Assembly (NCBI GenBank): GCA_003154635.1
Contig: PMDX01000194.1
Span: forward strand, 1 to 5,280
DNA: 5,280 nucleotides
Source: Actinomycetota bacterium
GTDB lineage: Bacteria > Actinomycetota > Geothermincolia > Fen-727 > Anoxymicrobiaceae
Direction: 5' to 3'
Of the stretch, positions 1 through 5,280 are shown piece after piece. Below the pieces are notes generated by a model, which saw only the letters and a program-made list of their open reading frames with translations, was not told the origin of the DNA and ran no database searches. How positions within the stretch are numbered: the stretch's first letter is position 1; each line of letters starts with the position of its first letter. Made by a program: the position numbers and the translations under genes.

Positions 1-1
1 C

Positions 2-307
2 ATCAGGGGGGTCAACGTCTTCCCGCAGCAGATAGAGACAGTCCTGATGCAGATCGAGGGGATATCCCCGCACTACCAGATCATAGTTGAGCGAGAGGCC
101 GGTCTGGACATAATCGAGGTCCAGGTTGAGGTTGACGAAGACCTTTTCTCGGACAGGATCAAAGGCCTCGAAGAGATTCAGAACGTCATTCACGACGAGA
201 TCGAGAGCTACCTGGGAATAAGCGTCAGGGTGGTGCTGGTTGAGCCCAGGAGCATAGCTCGCAGCGAGGGCAAGGCTGTTCGGGTTATCGACAAGCGTGA
301 GCTCTAG
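2..307 (+). CDS. paaK: Phenylacetate-CoA ligase (PaaK family), C-terminal fragment; 5' end outside the window
   Basis: This is the last 101 residues of an adenylate-forming aryl-CoA ligase that converts an aryl acid, ATP and CoA to the aryl-CoA thioester in the cytoplasm. The fragment opens with IRGVNVFPQQIE, the typical entry to the PaaK C-terminal domain (AMP-binding C-terminal type 2). It ends with SEGKAVRVIDKREL, where the Lys of GKA (fragment residue 91, codon at 272-274) matches the conserved C-terminal lysine of adenylate-forming enzymes. The alpha/beta lid domain between them appears complete. The adenylation core is missing because the window starts inside the gene. The stop codon TAG runs straight into the ribosome binding site of the next gene, so the two are co-transcribed. 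In anaerobes such ligases often sit near indolepyruvate ferredoxin oxidoreductase genes, which suggests phenylacetate or indoleacetate as substrate. That is context knowledge, and no such oxidoreductase is visible here. Confidence 0.93.
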   Translation: MRGVNVFPQQIETVLMQIEGISPHYQIIVEREAGLDIIEVQVEVDEDLFSDRIKGLEEIQNVIHDEIESYLGISVRVVLVEPRSIARSEGKAVRVIDKREL

Positions 308-314
308 AGGAGGT
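306..314 (+). promoter_or_regulatory. Strong Shine-Dalgarno site for the ACT-domain gene
   Basis: AGGAGGT at 308-314 is a near-perfect complement of the 16S anti-SD. It lies six bases before the ATG at 321 and overlaps the paaK stop codon region. It fixes the start at 321 and excludes the upstream in-frame GTG at 297, because the SD would then lie inside the coding sequence. Confidence 0.9.
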
Positions 315-320
315 TTCCAA

Positions 321-752
321 ATGACGGTCAGGCAGATATCGGTATTCCTGGAGAACAAGTCTGGAAGGCTCCTTGATGTGACCAGGCAACTTGGGGAATC
401 GGGTGTGAACATCCGGGCCATGTGCGTTGCCGACACTAGCGAGTTCGGCGTGGTGCGCCTCATAGTCGACGATCCGCACAAAGCTCACGAGGTGCTGAAG
501 GCTGACGGGTTCACCGTCAAGGAGACGGTTGTAATCGCCGTCGAGGTCGAGGACAGCCCCGGTGGGCTTTCCGGAGTCCTCAAGCCGCTTGTCGAGCAGG
601 AGATGAACATTGAGTACCTGTACTGCTTCGTAGAGAAGTCCGGCGAGAACGCGGTTGTGATCATAAGGGTCGAAGAAGCCGAGCAGGCAATCGGAGCTCT
701 CAAGATAGCCGGGTACCGCGTCATCCCCTCAGACGAGCTCTATGCAATGTGA
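321..752 (+). CDS. Tandem ACT-domain protein (likely amino-acid-binding regulator)
   Basis: A 143-residue cytoplasmic protein made almost wholly of two ACT domains. The first spans about residues 4-60 (QISVFLENKSGRL, then GESGVNIRAM and EFGVVRLIV). The second spans about 70-130 (VIAVEVEDSPGGL, then EQEMNIEYLY and ENAVVIIRV). Each has the pattern of beta strand, helix starting at GxL, and the V/M-N-I loop where ACT domains usually bind amino acids at dimer interfaces. There is no catalytic or DNA-binding domain, so a sensor or allosteric partner role is likely. Stand-alone double-ACT proteins beside PaaK-type ligases are a recurring arrangement in anaerobes, which suggests sensing of an aromatic or branched amino acid (inference). 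The gene lies 13 bp after paaK with a strong SD, and the YjbQ gene follows 10 bp later. The ligand cannot be told from the sequence. Confidence 0.92.
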   Translation: MTVRQISVFLENKSGRLLDVTRQLGESGVNIRAMCVADTSEFGVVRLIVDDPHKAHEVLKADGFTVKETVVIAVEVEDSPGGLSGVLKPLVEQEMNIEYLYCFVEKSGENAVVIIRVEEAEQAIGALKIAGYRVIPSDELYAM

Positions 753-762
753 TGTGTGAGAG

Positions 763-1182
763 ATGTCCGTCGTATCGCTACGCTTCTCCCTGAATACGAA
801 CGGCAACGGTGAGATCGTGGATATCACCGGCAGCGTTTCTGAAGCCGTTCGCAAATCAGCGGTTTCATCGGGTATAGTGACCATCTTCGTTCCGGGCTCT
901 ACGGCCGGCCTTACCACTGTCGAGTACGAGCCGGGACTCGTAGAGGACATCGACGAGCTATTCGAGAGGGTAGCGCCCCAGAACCGGGAGTACCATCACA
1001 ATCTCCGCTGGCACGATGGGAATGGGCACGCTCACGTAAGAGCGTCCCTACTGGGCCCTTCGCTGACAGTCCCGTTTACCGAGGGGCGGCTCACGCTGGG
1101 AATCTGGCAACAGATAATCCTCGTTGACTTCGACAACAAGTCACGCAACAGGGAGCTGGTCTGTCAGGTAATGGGTGATTGA
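763..1182 (+). CDS. yjbQ: YjbQ / UPF0047 family protein (secondary thiamine-phosphate synthase family)
   Basis: A 139-residue single-domain cytoplasmic protein of usual family length. Diagnostic blocks are GSTAGLTTVEYEPGLVEDI (residues 45-63), the histidine-rich metal-site block YHHN..W.DGNGHAHVRASLLGPS (77-100), and LTLGIWQQIILVDFD (110-124), where the family norm is GTWQQI. The E. coli member has weak thiamine-phosphate synthase activity in the literature; the true role of the family is unsettled, so a thiamine function here is only a label. The ATG at 763 is the first in-frame start after a TGA at 757-759, so the start is secure. The SD is weak (GAGAG directly against the ATG), so translation may depend on readthrough of ribosomes from the ACT gene, whose stop lies 10 bp upstream. 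It is the last gene of the left operon and converges on the M28-like gene. No thiamine gene is adjacent in this window. Confidence 0.92.
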   Translation: MSVVSLRFSLNTNGNGEIVDITGSVSEAVRKSAVSSGIVTIFVPGSTAGLTTVEYEPGLVEDIDELFERVAPQNREYHHNLRWHDGNGHAHVRASLLGPSLTVPFTEGRLTLGIWQQIILVDFDNKSRNRELVCQVMGD

Positions 1183-1192
1183 TGCCCGTGCG

Positions 1193-1204
1193 CCGGCGCG
1201 CCGG
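1193..1204. repeat. Perfect 12-bp GC palindrome between convergent genes
   Basis: CCGGCGCGCCGG reads the same on both strands and sits in the 30-bp gap between the stops of yjbQ (1182) and the M28-like gene (1213). As RNA it could form only a 4-bp stem with a 4-base loop (5 bp with one G-U pair). Neither side carries a T-run, so it is not a standard intrinsic terminator. It may still help end transcription from both sides. Confidence 0.55.
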
Positions 1205-1212
1205 TCATGAAG

Positions 1213-2508
1213 CTAGGACAATCTGGGCTCGCGTTCCGAGTCTTTTGGATCGTCCAGGTTCGGTGATTCCTTTTCCAGGTGTTCGCGCTCGGAGTCCTCG
1301 ACTTCGTGAACCTTGCGGGATGCGGCTCTCTTACCCTCACTGGCAAAGCTGTCTATCTCGTCCATGAGGATCTCTACGAATTTTACGGCACGGTCCAGCG
1401 AAGCTCGCTGGATTCGGTCAAAGGTATCGCTTTCGTTGTGCCAGCCGTCGTATGTGCCGCCACGCGTGCCTCCTATGGTGATAGCCCTGTAACCCCTGAC
1501 GGTCGCGACCATGGCGTCGCTCTTCTTGACGCGGCATTTGCCCTTCTCCACCTGGAGGCTCCTCGAACGGTCGGCCGCCATCAAGGCGACCCTGCTTAGC
1601 TTCCGGGATGCCCTGAAACCCAGCATCGGACCTTCGCGGGTGATCACGCTTACGCCTCCACGGCCGACATGGTCGATATTGAGGATGAACGCGTTCTTCA
1701 GCGAGCGGCGATGACGTCTAACAAACGCGATCATCCCCCTGCCTCCGGCGAAGCCGCGGGCCGTCGCCACCCCCCACACCGTCGTGTGCTCGAGGGGCTT
1801 CTCGGCTAGAGAAGACATCGCCGAGAGCATGACCGCGACACCTGACCCGTTGTCGTTTGCCCCTGCTGTGAACATGCCTCGAAACTCTCCCAACAGTATC
1901 AGGAAGGCCGCAACAAAGAGGTAGGCGGGGGCTGGGGCAAAGACCGCCCATGTTATCGATATGGTTTGGCGCGACAGTTTGAGGAGGGAGGCGACAAGAC
2001 CGAAGATGCTCAACAGCCCGATAAGCGTGACGCACGTGAACGCAACGATATAGAGAGCGCGGTACGCGCTGGCCATACCGGGCCTCCCGAGCGGAGAGCC
2101 CTTGGCGGTATCGTAATTTGCAGCGAGCACGACCAGTTGTCTCGGATCCTTGGTCGATCCAACCTTTCCCAGGACGTTGGTCGCACTGCTGTGCGGCATC
2201 AGCCTGGATACGACTCCCCAGGAGTACGTCTCCATCTGGAAGAGTAGCCAGACGATTGCCGCCAGAACGACGCTCAGGGTGTAATCGACACGAAAAACGA
2301 GATAAGCGACGATTGCGAGAATGCAGATGATCGCGAGCGCCGGCAGGTCGGACTTCCACGTGGAGAAAGTCTCGACGTCCACCTCGATGTCGATGTCGGA
2401 AAACGCTCGCAGGACATAAGATGCTGCGGCAGACTCTCCATCGGTTCCGGCGCCCCGGGCCCCGATTCGTTTGGACAGGTCAAGGACGTGTTTACTGGGT
2501 AGATCCAT
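1213..2508 (-). CDS. Membrane protein with M28-type metallopeptidase fold and degenerate active site
   Basis: A 431-residue protein. The N-terminal block resembles M28 lead-ins (SKRIGARGAGTDGESAAASYV, residues 12-32). Two hydrophobic helices follow at about 56-72 and 76-90, and two more at about 150-175 and 185-206. The peptidase fold is split around the second pair: LVVLAANYDTAKGSP (125-139) and GANDNGSGVAVML (216-228), then NIDHVGRGG (277-285) and GWHNESDTFDRI (355-366). Against the M28 pattern, Asp219, Asp279 and His357 are kept. The first ligand, normally His in HYD, is Asn131, and the Glu-Glu pair before the Gly-rich turn is Ala250-Arg251. Activity as a normal zinc aminopeptidase is therefore doubtful. 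The tail (about 390-431) is highly charged and contains DSERE twice (405-409, 423-427). The start has no SD, but an extended -10 places transcription at the ATG. The gene is transcribed alone. Homology to M28 is firm; function is unknown. Confidence 0.88.
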   Translation of the reverse strand: MDLPSKHVLDLSKRIGARGAGTDGESAAASYVLRAFSDIDIEVDVETFSTWKSDLPALAIICILAIVAYLVFRVDYTLSVVLAAIVWLLFQMETYSWGVVSRLMPHSSATNVLGKVGSTKDPRQLVVLAANYDTAKGSPLGRPGMASAYRALYIVAFTCVTLIGLLSIFGLVASLLKLSRQTISITWAVFAPAPAYLFVAAFLILLGEFRGMFTAGANDNGSGVAVMLSAMSSLAEKPLEHTTVWGVATARGFAGGRGMIAFVRRHRRSLKNAFILNIDHVGRGGVSVITREGPMLGFRASRKLSRVALMAADRSRSLQVEKGKCRVKKSDAMVATVRGYRAITIGGTRGGTYDGWHNESDTFDRIQRASLDRAVKFVEILMDEIDSFASEGKRAASRKVHEVEDSEREHLEKESPNLDDPKDSEREPRLS

Positions 2509-2514
2509 GCCGGT

Positions 2515-2543
2515 ATTCTAGCACAGGGCTTGCTTTCTGAAAG
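2515..2543 (-). promoter_or_regulatory. Extended -10 promoter giving a leaderless transcript of the M28-like gene
   Basis: On the minus strand, TAGAAT (plus 2515-2520) matches the -10 consensus at five of six positions and is preceded by TGC, an extended -10 (TG at 2523-2522). Six bases separate it from the ATG, so the expected first transcribed base is the A of the start codon at 2508. A poor -35 match, CTTTCA, lies 17 bp upstream (plus 2538-2543). No SD is present before the ATG, which fits a leaderless mRNA. Confidence 0.6.
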
Positions 2544-2544
2544 C
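2532..2544. repeat. 13-bp palindrome overlapping the -35 of the M28-like gene (possible operator)
   Basis: GCTTTC and GAAAGC are perfect inverted half-sites around a single central T. The element covers the -35 position of the minus-strand promoter (2538-2543), a usual place for a repressor or activator to act. Half-sites of six bases are short enough to arise by chance, so operator status is tentative. Confidence 0.35.
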
Positions 2545-2566
2545 GGCCGGGAACTACATCGAACTG

Positions 2567-2596
2567 TTGACCTTGCTTTGCTCAGAGAGCTAAGAT
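2567..2596 (+). promoter_or_regulatory. Candidate distal promoter facing dxs
   Basis: TTGACC (2567-2572, five of six to the -35 consensus) and TAAGAT (2591-2596, four of six to the -10, keeping the first T, A and last T) are separated by 18 bp. The -10 lies inside the CTCAGA/TCTGAG inverted repeat. Use of it would give dxs a leader of about 250 nt. Confidence 0.3.
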
Positions 2597-2738
2597 CTGA
2601 GTGAGACAGAAACGGCGTTCAGGTAAATAACGAATCAATGCCTCTCCTCGAACATCGGTTCCGGATAGCCCTTGAGCCGGTTCCTTGAAGTTCTTGACAT
2701 CCATGACTCCTGAATTCGGGCAAGTACAACCCGTGTCC

Positions 2739-2767
2739 TTGTTGGCTTATCGGCCGTTCTGTAGAAT
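2739..2767 (+). promoter_or_regulatory. Candidate dxs promoter (TAGAAT -10)
   Basis: TAGAAT at 2762-2767 matches the -10 consensus at five of six positions, the same hexamer as in the divergent promoter. TTGTTG at 2739-2744 keeps the TTG of the -35 with the ideal 17-bp spacer. Transcription would start near 2774, leaving a leader of about 80 nt before the ATG at 2854. Confidence 0.4.
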
Positions 2768-2790
2768 GTGGATGTTTCCGTTTGAGCATG

Positions 2791-2820
2791 TTGAAAAGAT
2801 CGATCGGTGAAAGGTATACG
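2791..2820 (+). promoter_or_regulatory. Candidate proximal dxs promoter
   Basis: TTGAAA (2791-2796, five of six) and TATACG (2815-2820, four of six) are 18 bp apart. The transcript would begin near 2827, about 27 nt before the ATG at 2854 and upstream of the AGGA ribosome binding site. It competes with the TAGAAT promoter as the main start, and both could be used. Confidence 0.35.
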
Positions 2821-2853
2821 GTAATCCTGGCGAATAAAGCAGGAATGGAACCA

Positions 2854-4731
2854 ATGGAGTCTTCAATCCTCGACAAGATCAATTCACCGCAAGATCTTCG
2901 CCTGGTGCCGCAGTGTGAACTCGGTTATCTCGCAGAAGAGATCCGTCGACTGATCATTGAGACCACCAGCCGCACCGGCGGACATCTTGCCTCGAGCCTC
3001 GGAGCGGTCGAACTTGCGATCGCGATCCACAGGGCTCTCGACACCCCTGGAGACCGTGTGATCTGGGATGTCGGACACCAGGCGTACGCGCACAAGATAC
3101 TGACCGGCAGGCGCGAACGGTTCGACACGCTTCGCCAGCATGGCGGTCTCTCCGGTTTCCCGCGTCGTGAGGAGAGCGAATACGACGCAGTGGACAGTGG
3201 GCATTCCGGTTCTTCCCTGAGCTACGCTATCGGCCTTGCGCTGGCACGTGATATCAAGGGCGAAGAGTACTCGGTCGCTGCGGTGATCGGTGATGGAGCA
3301 ATGACGTCTGGTGTTGCTTATGAAGCGATGAACCAGGCGGGGCACCACCCGGATACCCGGATGATAATAATTCTCAACGACAACGATATGTCCATATCCC
3401 AGAACGTCGGTGGAATTGCGTCATACCTGTCACGATTGCGAATAAAGCCTGGGTATACGCACGTCAAGGGAGAGTTCGAGGGAATGATGCGCACGATGCC
3501 CGGCCTCGGGGGTGGATTGCTCAGGCTCTTCACCCAGGTAAAGGACAGCGTTACCCACGCCTTGGTGCCAGGCATGCTCTTTGAATCATTCGGGCTTAAA
3601 TACGTCGGCCCCATCGACGGACACGACATCCCCGCGCTCGAAGAGACGATCAGGGAAGCGAGAGAGATCAAAGGTCCCGTGCTGATCCACACGGTCACGC
3701 AAAAAGGCCGGGGCTACGACTTCTCAGAGCGCCGGCCCGAGAAGTTCCACGGGATCTCTGCTTTTGACAGCACCACAGGGAAAACCAACAAGAAATCCGG
3801 AGAAGTTGCATATACTGAACGTCTCTCCGACACCCTTGTCTCACTAGGTGAAGAAAAGTCCGACCTGGTCGCCATTACCGCTGCCATGAAGCTGGGCACG
3901 GGTCTCGATGCGTTCAGCAGGCGCTTCCCTCGCAGGTTTTTCGACGTGGGCATAGCAGAGCAGTTTGCGGTTAACCTCGCCGCGGCATTCGCGCTAGGAG
4001 GCCTGCGGCCGGTCGTGGCGATATACTCAACATTCCTCCAGAGGGCACTCGACCAGATATCGCAGGAGGTCTGTCTTCAGGGACTCCCGGTGGTATTCGT
4101 GATAGACAGGGCCGGTCTCGTGGGTGAGGATGGTTCCACGCACCACGGGTACTTCGATATCTCGTACACAAGGATGCTGCCGAACATGACGGTCATGGCT
4201 CCCGGCGACGGTGATGAGCTTGCCCGTATGTTGAGATTCGCGCTGGACCTTGACTCCCCTGTGGCCGTCAGGTTCCCTCGCGGAAGAGCGACGATGATCG
4301 ATGGCGTGGGACGGGAGCCGCTGGTCGCGGGCAGGGGCGAGGTCGTCGCCGAAGGAAGCGACATCGCGCTACTGGCGATCGGTGACATGGTGGAAGTGGC
4401 GGTCCAGGTGCGCCGGAGCCTCAAGGAGAAAGGCATCTCCGCGGCCGTCGCGAACGCAAGGTTCGCGAAGCCGATGGACCCCGAGTTCCTCACAGGCATC
4501 GCGAGCGGTAAGAAACTTGTAGTAACTCTCGAGGACAATGTCGTAGCCGGGGGTTATGGTAGTGGCGTGCTCGAAGTCCTCGGGGGTGCGATGCCCGGCG
4601 CCACGGTAATTGTCAGGGGTTTGCCCGACAGGTACGTGCATCACGGCAAGATCCCCGAGTTGCTCGAAGAATCGGGCCTGTCGGCGGCGAAGCTTTCCGA
4701 AGAGATTGCCGGTTACCTGGATCGCACATGA
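2854..4731 (+). CDS. dxs: 1-deoxy-D-xylulose-5-phosphate synthase (DXS)
   Basis: This thiamine-diphosphate enzyme condenses pyruvate and glyceraldehyde 3-phosphate to DXP, the entry step of the MEP isoprenoid pathway. From this start it has 625 residues, the normal length. Visible motifs are TGGHLAS (His44), DVGHQAYAHKILTGR (72-86), the ThDP/Mg motif from GDG (146-148) to NDN (175-177), the catalytic GIAEQ (Glu369), IYSTFLQRALDQ (Tyr391, Arg397), DRAGLVGEDGSTHHG (Arg419, Asp426, His430), and the C-terminal transketolase domain with VRFPRGRA and EDNVVAGGYGSGV. Start choice: the family begins at the LLDKINSPEDL-like block, here SILDKINSPQDL, and AGGA at 2841-2844 sits nine bases before the ATG at 2854. 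The ATG at 2845 would have its SD too close, and the TTG at 2782 has none. Odd points are Phe371 where AEQ is usually followed by His, and DQISQEV where DQ-x-x-HDV is usual. Confidence 0.96.
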   Translation: MESSILDKINSPQDLRLVPQCELGYLAEEIRRLIIETTSRTGGHLASSLGAVELAIAIHRALDTPGDRVIWDVGHQAYAHKILTGRRERFDTLRQHGGLSGFPRREESEYDAVDSGHSGSSLSYAIGLALARDIKGEEYSVAAVIGDGAMTSGVAYEAMNQAGHHPDTRMIIILNDNDMSISQNVGGIASYLSRLRIKPGYTHVKGEFEGMMRTMPGLGGGLLRLFTQVKDSVTHALVPGMLFESFGLKYVGPIDGHDIPALEETIREAREIKGPVLIHTVTQKGRGYDFSERRPEKFHGISAFDSTTGKTNKKSGEVAYTERLSDTLVSLGEEKSDLVAITAAMKLGTGLDAFSRRFPRRFFDVGIAEQFAVNLAAAFALGGLRPVVAIYSTFLQRALDQISQEVCLQGLPVVFVIDRAGLVGEDGSTHHGYFDISYTRMLPNMTVMAPGDGDELARMLRFALDLDSPVAVRFPRGRATMIDGVGREPLVAGRGEVVAEGSDIALLAIGDMVEVAVQVRRSLKEKGISAAVANARFAKPMDPEFLTGIASGKKLVVTLEDNVVAGGYGSGVLEVLGGAMPGATVIVRGLPDRYVHHGKIPELLEESGLSAAKLSEEIAGYLDRT

Positions 4732-5280
4732 AGAAGAGGCTTGACCAGCACCTGTTTGAACAGGGCGTTTTCGAGAGCCGGGCCAGGGCGAAGGCAGCCG
4801 TGATGGAGGGCAAGGTCACGGTTGACGGCAGCGCGGCCGTCAAACCCGGGACGCAGGTGACAGGCGACGAGGCGATAGTCGTCGAGGGCGGCACCGAAGA
4901 ATTCGTTTCCCGCGGTGGAGTCAAGCTTGCTCATGCGCTTGACGCGTTCGGCATAGACGTGAGCGACCTGGTGGTGCTGGACGCCGGCTCTTCCACAGGT
5001 GGGTTCACGGACTGCCTGCTACGCGGCGGCGCCGAGCGGGTAATAGCCCTTGACGTTGGGAAAGGCCAGCTTCACTGGAAGCTCCGGAACGACCCCAGGG
5101 TGGCCGCGATAGAGGGTTTCAACGTGCGGAACCTGATTCCCGGTGACCTTCCGATGACGCCCGTTCTCGCGGTGGTGGACGTCTCGTTCATATCTCTCAC
5201 GAAGGTCCTGGGCCCAATCTTTCGAGCCCTTTCCGAGGGAGGCGAGGTGGTGGCTCTCGTCAAGCCTCAATTCGAGGCGG
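4728..5280 (+). CDS. tlyA: TlyA family rRNA 2'-O-methyltransferase (S4 + FtsJ-like), 3' end outside the window
   Basis: The first 184 residues of a protein of the TlyA/hemolysin A family. The characterised mycobacterial member 2'-O-methylates 16S and 23S rRNA; the hemolysin name is historical. An S4 RNA-binding domain spans about residues 1-60 (KKRLDQHLFEQGVFESRARAKAAVMEGKVTV region), followed by FVSRGGVKLAHAL (59-71), the linker and methyltransferase entry. The SAM-binding LDAGSSTGGFTDCLL (84-98) follows, then ALDVGKGQLHWKLR (107-120), VDVSFISL (150-157) and LVKPQFEA (177-184). Lys66, Asp151 and Lys179 match three of the FtsJ-type Lys-Asp-Lys-Glu residues; the final Glu is beyond the window. 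The ATG overlaps the dxs stop (ATGA, 4728-4731) and has no clear SD, so translation is probably coupled to dxs. The dxs-tlyA order is common in Gram-positive bacteria, often followed by an NAD kinase and recN. Confidence 0.95.
   Translation, partial: MKKRLDQHLFEQGVFESRARAKAAVMEGKVTVDGSAAVKPGTQVTGDEAIVVEGGTEEFVSRGGVKLAHALDAFGIDVSDLVVLDAGSSTGGFTDCLLRGGAERVIALDVGKGQLHWKLRNDPRVAAIEGFNVRNLIPGDLPMTPVLAVVDVSFISLTKVLGPIFRALSEGGEVVALVKPQFEA

Larger units (their letters stand above)
2509..2853. other. Divergent intergenic control region between the M28-like gene and dxs
   Basis: No coding region is convincing in these 345 bases. The stretch carries the M28-like gene promoter at the left end, a 13-bp palindrome next to it, a 10-bp-spaced GAACT direct repeat (2551-2555, 2561-2565), a 6-bp inverted repeat CTCAGA/TCTGAG (2581-2586, 2596-2601), and several promoter-like hexamer pairs facing dxs. 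CTTGA occurs at 2671, 2684 and 2693 without clear regular spacing. I recognise no riboswitch, T-box or tRNA. Confidence 0.7.

Noticed and set aside
297..320. GTG at 297 as the start of the ACT-domain protein
   Set aside because: The strong SD at 308-314 would lie inside the coding sequence, and the ACT domain begins right after the ATG at 321.
1718..2359. A 213-codon open frame on the minus strand in another phase inside the M28-like gene
   Set aside because: It is Arg/Gly/His-rich with no recognisable motif and lies wholly within a gene with clear family motifs in the main frame; GC-rich coding DNA commonly produces such shadows.
2551..2565. GAACT direct repeat spaced by one helical turn as an operator
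   Set aside because: Only two copies of five bases; too short to separate from chance.
2581..2601. CTCAGA/TCTGAG inverted repeat as a terminator or riboswitch part
   Set aside because: The stem is 6 bp with a 9-base loop and no T-run, and no known riboswitch core is present; probably chance, at most a protein site.
2638..2688. 16-codon open frame from ATG at 2638 as a leader peptide before dxs
   Set aside because: It has no convincing SD, no run of regulatory codons and no paired terminator/antiterminator structure.
2782..2853. N-terminal extension of DXS from TTG at 2782 (or ATG at 2788 or 2845)
   Set aside because: There is no SD for the upstream starts, the extra residues do not resemble DXS N-termini, and candidate promoter elements overlap this stretch. 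The ATG at 2854 has AGGA at good spacing.
4077..4538. 153-codon minus-strand open frame inside dxs
   Set aside because: It is Ser/Pro/Thr-rich low-complexity translation antisense to a strongly conserved coding region; a shadow.

Overview
This GC-rich bacterial window holds four complete or nearly complete housekeeping-type genes and two genes cut by the window edges. There are no mobile elements, CRISPR arrays, tRNAs or rRNAs. The combination points to an anaerobic, Gram-positive-type bacterium, most plausibly a deep-branching anaerobic actinobacterium. The grounds are a phenylacetate-CoA ligase next to a double-ACT protein, dxs directly overlapping tlyA, and a leaderless-looking promoter. 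Taxonomy is inference only; an anaerobic high-GC Firmicute is the main alternative.

Layout, left to right. (1) Positions 1-1182, + strand: the 3' end of a phenylacetate-CoA ligase (PaaK) gene, a tandem ACT-domain protein with a near-perfect Shine-Dalgarno, and a YjbQ/UPF0047 family protein. Spacing is 13 bp and then 10 bp, so they look like one operon. (2) Positions 1213-2508, - strand: a four-helix membrane protein of the M28 metallopeptidase fold, converging on the YjbQ gene with only 30 bp between stop codons. Several of its expected metal-binding and catalytic residues are substituted. (3) Positions 2509-2853: a 345-bp divergent control region. It holds an extended -10 promoter for the M28-like gene that places the transcript start on its ATG, a short palindrome at its -35 region, and up to three candidate promoters facing dxs. 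(4) Positions 2854-5280, + strand: dxs (first step of the MEP isoprenoid pathway), overlapped by 4 bp by tlyA (S4-domain rRNA 2'-O-methyltransferase family), which runs off the right edge.

Functionally, the left operon suggests activation of aryl acids, probably linked to aromatic amino-acid metabolism, with the ACT protein as a likely amino-acid sensor. The right operon is a conserved housekeeping pair. The least ordinary element is the M28-like membrane protein: its zinc site looks degenerate (His to Asn at 131, and the Glu-Glu pair replaced by Ala-Arg at 250-251), while the remaining ligands and fold motifs are kept. I see no convincing evidence of a wholly new multi-gene system here.
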